38,915 bases of DNA, from the NCBI GenBank assembly GCA_037444305.1, contig JBBIMP010000045.1, positions 1 to 38,915 of the forward strand, read 5' to 3'. The first letter of the stretch is position 1, and each line of letters starts with the position of its first letter. Under the pieces are notes generated by a model. That model was not told the origin of the DNA, did not search any database, and saw nothing but the letters and a program-made list of their open reading frames with translations. The stretch comes from JBBIMP01 sp037444305 (GTDB taxonomy: Bacteria; Acidobacteriota; UBA6911). Both the position numbers and the translations under genes were made by a program. Positions 33,506 to 38,915 of the stretch are shown here, one piece after another.

Positions 33506-34636
33506 ATGGAAACTTTGGCGGAAATGCTGCGCATCACGGTCCAGGAGGGCGCCTCCGATCTTCACCTGACCAACGGGACGCCGCCGCAGATACGCGTCGA
33601 CGGGCGCCTGCGGCCGCTCGACCACCCCGCGCTGACGCCGGCCGACACCAAGCGCCTGGCCTACAGCGTCATGACCGACAACCAGAAGCACTCGTTCGAG
33701 GAGAACTGGGAGCTCGACTTCTCCTTCGGGATCAAGGATTTCTGCCGCTTCCGCGCCAACGTCTTCAACCAGCGCGGCGCCGTGGCGGCGGCCTTCCGCG
33801 TGATCCCCTTCCTGGTCAAGGGATTCGACGCGCTGGGCCTCCCGCCCGTGGTCCAGAAGCTTTGCGGCAAGCCGCGCGGCCTGATCCTGGTCACGGGGCC
33901 CACCGGCAGCGGAAAGTCGACCACGCTGGCGGCCATGATCGACAAGATCAATCAGGAGCGCCACGAGCACATCCTCACCGTGGAGGACCCGATCGAGTTC
34001 CTCCACCCGCACAAGAACTGCATCGTGAACCAGCGCGAGGTGAACGCCGACACCCGTTCGTTCGCCAGCGCGCTGCGCGTCGCCCTGCGCGAGGACCCGG
34101 ACGTGGTGCTGATCGGCGAAATGCGCGACCTCGAAACCGTCGAGGCGGCGCTGCGCATCGCCGAAACCGGCCACCTGACCTTCGCGACGCTGCACACCAA
34201 CAGCGCCGCCGCCACCATGAACCGCATCATCGACATCTTCCCGTCCAACCAGCAGCCGCAGGTGCGGGCGCAGCTGAGCCTGGTGCTGGAGGGGATCCTC
34301 TGCCAGTCGCTGCTCCCGCGCGCCAACGGCAGCGGCCGCGCCATGGCCATGGAGATCCTGATCCCCACGATGGCCATCCGCAACCTGATCCGCGAGGACA
34401 AGATCCACCAGATCTACGGGATGATGCAGGCCGGGCAGGAAAAGTACGAGATGCAGACCTTCAACCAGTCGCTGGCCCACCTGGTCCTGACCAAGCAGAT
34501 CTCCGCCGAGGAGGCGCTGGCCAAGTCCTCCAACCGGGACGAGCTGCAGGAACTGATAACGAGAGGCATCGGGCTCATCCTGCCCGGCGCGGGGGCGCAG
34601 GCGCGCCGGCCCGCGCCGGCGGCGGTGGGCCGTTAG
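33506..34636 (+). CDS. pilT: Type IV pilus retraction ATPase PilT
   Basis: This 376-residue motor disassembles pili for twitching motility. It has Walker A GPTGSGKSTT, Asp-box EDPIEFLH, Walker B region LIGEMRDLET and His box GHLTFATLHTNSA. The C-terminal retraction signature AIRNLIREDKIHQIYGMMQAG is intact. The N-terminus ASDLHLTNGTPPQIRVDG is the standard PilT start. There is no tetracysteine insert. The ATG is preceded by AGGGGAAGG and lies 14 bp after pilB. An Ala/Pro/Arg-rich extension ends the protein. Confidence 0.97.
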   Translation: METLAEMLRITVQEGASDLHLTNGTPPQIRVDGRLRPLDHPALTPADTKRLAYSVMTDNQKHSFEENWELDFSFGIKDFCRFRANVFNQRGAVAAAFRVIPFLVKGFDALGLPPVVQKLCGKPRGLILVTGPTGSGKSTTLAAMIDKINQERHEHILTVEDPIEFLHPHKNCIVNQREVNADTRSFASALRVALREDPDVVLIGEMRDLETVEAALRIAETGHLTFATLHTNSAAATMNRIIDIFPSNQQPQVRAQLSLVLEGILCQSLLPRANGSGRAMAMEILIPTMAIRNLIREDKIHQIYGMMQAGQEKYEMQTFNQSLAHLVLTKQISAEEALAKSSNRDELQELITRGIGLILPGAGAQARRPAPAAVGR

Positions 34637-34651
34637 TCCGGAGAGAAAACC

Positions 34652-35866
34652 ATGCCAGTCTACGCCTTCCGCGGGCGCCACGTCCGCACCAACGAGAGCA
34701 TCACCGGCGAGCGGTTCTCCAACAACCCGCAGGCGCTGGCCGCCGTGCTGCGGCGCGAGCAGATCGCCCCGATCTCCATCCGGGAGAAGGAGGGGAACAA
34801 GTTCAGCTTCGGCGCCAGGCGCAAGAAGGTCTCGCAGGACGAGGTGGCGATCTTCACGCGCCAGTTCTCGGTCATGCTCGACGCCGGCCTGCCGCTGGTG
34901 CAGTGCCTCGAGGCCATCGCCGTGCACCACTCCAACGTGGCGTTCAAGAACACGCTCGAGCAGGTGCGCTCGGACGTTGAGGCGGGGACGACGCTGGCCG
35001 AGGCCATGAGCCGCCACCCGAAGGTCTTCGAGCCGCTCTACACCAACATGATCGCCGCGGGCGAGACCGGCGGCATCCTGGACACGATCCTGCAGCGGCT
35101 GGCCGTGTTCATCGAAAAGCTGGTCAAGCTGAAACGCGCGCTCCGCTCGGCCTTCATCTACCCGGCCGTGATCATGTCGGTCGCCGTGATCGTGGTCGGC
35201 ATCATCCTGTGGAAGGTCGTGCCCGTCTTCCGGACGCTGTTCGAAGGCTTCGGCGTCCAGCTGCCGCTTATGACGCGGATGGTGATCGCCGCCTCCTCCA
35301 TAGTTGAGAACTACCTCCTGTTCATCGCCGCTTTCTTCGGAGCGGCGATCTACGGCCTGCGCAGCTACTACAAAACCGGCAAGGGGCGCTACGCCATCGA
35401 CCGGCTCCTGCTCCGGGTCCCCGTCCTCGGAGACATCCTGCGCAAGATCGGCGTGGCGCGCTTCACCCGCACGCTGGCCACGCTGCTGACCAGCGGCGTC
35501 TCGATCCTGGACGGGCTGGAGATCACCGCCAGGACCGCGGGCAACGCAATCCTGGAGGAAACCATCCTCCAGATCCGGAAGAACATCGAGGAAGGCAAAA
35601 CCATCGCCGAGCCGATGAAGACGTCCAACTTCTTCCCGGCCATGGTGACCCAGATGGTGGCCGTGGGCGAAACCACGGGCGAGCTGGACACCATGCTGGT
35701 CCGGATCGCCGACTACTACGAGGAAGAGGTGGACGCGGTGGTGGCCAACATGATGACGATCCTCGAACCGGTCCTCCTGGTGTTTCTGGGGATCGTCGTC
35801 GGCGGGATCGTGATCTCCATGTATCTCCCGATGTTCAAGCTGATCCAAGTGATGTCCGGTGGATAA
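34652..35866 (+). CDS. pilC: Type IV pilus inner-membrane platform protein PilC
   Basis: At 404 residues the protein has two tandem GspF-like domains. The first contains FTRQFSVMLDAGLPLVQCLEAI and the second FTRTLATLLTSGVSILDGLEI. Three membrane helices separate and follow them (AVIMSVAVIVVGIILWKVVP; LLFIAAFFGAAIYGL; the C-terminal VLLVFLGIVVGGIVISMYLPMF). PilC is the rotor-platform acted on by PilB and PilT. The ATG at 34652 is 15 bp after pilT, with GGAGAG upstream. Its 3' end overlaps the pilS GTG start by 8 bases. Confidence 0.97.
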   Translation: MPVYAFRGRHVRTNESITGERFSNNPQALAAVLRREQIAPISIREKEGNKFSFGARRKKVSQDEVAIFTRQFSVMLDAGLPLVQCLEAIAVHHSNVAFKNTLEQVRSDVEAGTTLAEAMSRHPKVFEPLYTNMIAAGETGGILDTILQRLAVFIEKLVKLKRALRSAFIYPAVIMSVAVIVVGIILWKVVPVFRTLFEGFGVQLPLMTRMVIAASSIVENYLLFIAAFFGAAIYGLRSYYKTGKGRYAIDRLLLRVPVLGDILRKIGVARFTRTLATLLTSGVSILDGLEITARTAGNAILEETILQIRKNIEEGKTIAEPMKTSNFFPAMVTQMVAVGETTGELDTMLVRIADYYEEEVDAVVANMMTILEPVLLVFLGIVVGGIVISMYLPMFKLIQVMSGG

Positions 35867-37562
35867 GGCCATTGTCCTGAAACAGGGTCCGCTCCGCGCG
35901 CCGTCCTTATCGGGCCGGCTGCAGAGCGGACTGCTGCTCCTGGACAACCTGAACCTGGGCCGCCACCTCGGCGTCATGATCGCCGCCCGGGCGGCCATCC
36001 TCCTGCTGGGGATCAATCTGGCCCGGGCGCTGCAGATCCTCCCGGAGAGGATCGGCGCGCTCCCCTTCCTGCCCCTGGCGAACCTGTCCGCGATCGGCCT
36101 GACGCTGGCCTACCTGGCGCTCTGGCGGCACGGCCGCCGACTCCCGCTCCAACTGGTCCTCCAGATCGCGGTCGACCTGGCGCTGACCACCTGCCTGGTG
36201 GCCATTACCGGGGGGATTGCCAGCCCCTTCGTCTCGTTCTACGTCCTGGTCATCATCGCCTGCAGCCTGACCGGCGGGCGGAGCGGCGGCCTCGCCGGGG
36301 CGGCGCTGAGCGCCATCCTCTACGCCGGCATCGTCGGCGCCGAAAACACGGGGATCCTGGCGGGCGCCGGTTCCCCCCTGAGCCTGGAGAACCTCACCTT
36401 CCGGGTTTCCCTGAACGCGCTCGGGTTCTTCGGCGTCGCCCTGCTGGGAGCCTGCCTTTCCCGGCGGCTGAGCGCGGTGCAGGAGGAGCTGGAGGAAAAG
36501 ATCGACTCGCTCACACGGCTGCGGCGGCTGAACGAAAACATCGTCAGCAGCATCCGGAGCGGCCTCATCACGACCAACCTCGGGGGCCGGATCACGCTTT
36601 TCAACAATACCGCCGAGGAGCTGACCGGGATCCCGGTGAACGACGTCCTGGCGGCGCCGCTGCCGTCGGTGATCGGCAGCCGGCTCTGGGCCAGGGTCAG
36701 GGACGCGGACCTGTTCCGGGACGCCCGGCCGCTGCGCGACGAGTACTGGGTGGACCTGCCGGGGGGACAGCGGCGCTACCTCGGCTTCAGCGTCTCCCCG
36801 CTCATGGACCAGGAGCGCGAGCTGATCGGCTACATCGTCTCCTTCCAGGACCTGACGGAAATCAAGCACCTGGAGGAGGAGGTCCGGCTCAAGGATCGCA
36901 TGGCTACCATCGGCAGCATGGCGGCCGGGATCGCGCACGAGATCCGCAACCCGCTGACCTCCATGCGGGGTTCGGTGGAAATATTAAAATCCCGCTCGGC
37001 CCTGTCGGAAAGGGACCGCAGGCTGCTGGAGATCCTGCTCAAGGAGAGCGATCGTCTCAACAAGTTCATCGGGGAACTGCTTCAGTTCGCCGTCCCCACA
37101 AAGAGCGCGATGCAGCCGGTGGATCTGGCCTCACTGTTGCAAGACTCGGTTCTGCTGCTGCAGAACGGCAGCGGTTTTCGCTCCAGGTATTCAGTGACAC
37201 TGCAGCTGGATTCGAACAGCCTGCAAATCGAGGGGAATGCCGACCGGTTGAAGCAGGTCTTCTGGAACCTGGCGCAGAACGCGCTCCGGGCCATGCCGGA
37301 TGGGGGACACCTTGGGATTTGCGCCGGACCGGAGGAGGGCGCCAAGGTACAGGTAGTGTTCAAAGACAATGGAATGGGCATGACGACTGTGGAACAGGAG
37401 CGGCTCAGCCGCCCGTTGAATCCAGGATTTTCGACGGGAACCGGCCTGGGGCTTCACATCGTGTACCAGATCGTGGAGGAGCACCGGGGACAGATCCGCT
37501 TCGACAGCGAAAAAGGAAAGGGGACCAGGGTAACGCTCCACTTCCCTGCCATTGCGGGATGA
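35859..37562 (+). CDS. pilS: Pilus sensor histidine kinase PilS
   Basis: PilS senses major pilin levels in the membrane and controls PilR. The 567-residue protein has about six hydrophobic helices in residues 35-200, then a coiled segment and a PAS domain (about 225-330: SGLITTNLGGRITLFNNTAEEL). The HisKA helix has His360 in GIAHEIRNPLTSM, and the HATPase domain has FWNLAQNALRAMPDGG, DNGMGM and STGTGLGLHI. The start is GTG at 35859, overlapping pilC. Unlike most pilS-pilR pairs, the partner gene is not immediately adjacent: 124 bp containing repeat element 9 intervene. Confidence 0.93.
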   Translation: MDKAIVLKQGPLRAPSLSGRLQSGLLLLDNLNLGRHLGVMIAARAAILLLGINLARALQILPERIGALPFLPLANLSAIGLTLAYLALWRHGRRLPLQLVLQIAVDLALTTCLVAITGGIASPFVSFYVLVIIACSLTGGRSGGLAGAALSAILYAGIVGAENTGILAGAGSPLSLENLTFRVSLNALGFFGVALLGACLSRRLSAVQEELEEKIDSLTRLRRLNENIVSSIRSGLITTNLGGRITLFNNTAEELTGIPVNDVLAAPLPSVIGSRLWARVRDADLFRDARPLRDEYWVDLPGGQRRYLGFSVSPLMDQERELIGYIVSFQDLTEIKHLEEEVRLKDRMATIGSMAAGIAHEIRNPLTSMRGSVEILKSRSALSERDRRLLEILLKESDRLNKFIGELLQFAVPTKSAMQPVDLASLLQDSVLLLQNGSGFRSRYSVTLQLDSNSLQIEGNADRLKQVFWNLAQNALRAMPDGGHLGICAGPEEGAKVQVVFKDNGMGMTTVEQERLSRPLNPGFSTGTGLGLHIVYQIVEEHRGQIRFDSEKGKGTRVTLHFPAIAG

Positions 37563-37574
37563 GAAAAAACATCC

Positions 37575-37663
37575 GCCACAGATTACACGGATTACACGGA
37601 CCAATAGCCGTGGACAGTTTGATGCCGAGAGGAATATTTCGTGAAATCCGTGGAATCCGTGGC
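37575..37663. repeat. CRCRRA-array inverted repeat, CACAGA/CACGGA dialect (element 9)
   Basis: The arms 37575-37598 and 37640-37663 are inverted copies at 21 of 24 positions, around a 41-base loop. The left arm has CACAGATTA (37577), CACGGATTA (37586) and CACGGACCA (37595), a 9-bp period. It separates pilS from pilR, and pilR has no clear Shine-Dalgarno in the 23 bases left after the repeat. Confidence 0.92.
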
Positions 37664-37686
37664 TGGAAAGCCGGTCACTATTTGAT

Positions 37687-38915
<1,229 letters not shown>

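Overview
The window reads as a high-GC, Gram-negative bacterial chromosome. Lipid A genes (lpxD, lpxB), an LPS heptose kinase, a GT9 heptosyltransferase-like enzyme and an outer-membrane barrel protein point to an LPS-bearing envelope. The mixture of ECF/anti-sigma modules, an IPT/TIG surface protein, a bacterial homologue of the archaeal tetraether lipid synthase family and a pilB-pilT-pilC-pilS-pilR locus fits Acidobacteriota or a neighbouring lineage best. That placement is inference from gene content and was not tested. No rRNA, tRNA, CRISPR array, prophage or transposase gene was seen.

Layout: (1) 1-3950, + strand: cinA, thpR, plsY, a Trm112-like zinc ribbon and a GT9 glycosyltransferase. 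(2) 3957-20321, all - strand. Read in the direction of transcription this block runs: histidine kinase, NtrC-type regulator, ECF sigma factor, a conserved hypothetical, mnmA, lpxB, a dead M1-like protein, an ICMT-like membrane methyltransferase, a Tes-like radical SAM enzyme, lpxD, a SprT-like metalloprotein, a Cys-rich protein and the heptose kinase. Much of it concerns the envelope and lipids. (3) 20465-26303, + strand: a second ECF sigma factor, its zinc-finger anti-sigma factor, a Spy/CpxP-like periplasmic protein, an outer-membrane barrel and a 1049-residue IPT/TIG protein. (4) 26404-30449, - strand: four overlapping genes for HyuB, an N-acylamino acid racemase-like enolase, an Asp/Glu racemase-like protein and a HAD phosphatase. 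(5) 30879-38915, + strand: a UbiA prenyltransferase, then the type IV pilus motor ATPases PilB and PilT, platform PilC, sensor PilS and regulator PilR, which is cut by the window end.

Two features go beyond routine annotation. First, nine intergenic sites carry arrays of a degenerate unit (hexamer CRCRRA repeated about every 8-10 bp), eight of them folded into large inverted repeats. The sites use different sequence dialects (CGCGGA, CACGGA, CACGAA, CACAAA, CACAGA/CACGGA) but share one architecture. They occupy most non-regulatory gaps, supply stop codons to three genes and separate pilS from pilR. Second, the gap upstream of the first ECF sigma gene holds a good sigma-54 -24/-12 promoter plus two perfect 7-bp inverted repeats with 9-bp spacers. 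These are centred 63 bp (six helical turns) apart and lie next to the gene for an NtrC-type activator. This predicts a two-component to sigma-54 to ECF-sigma cascade.

All functional calls come from motifs read by eye; no database search was run.
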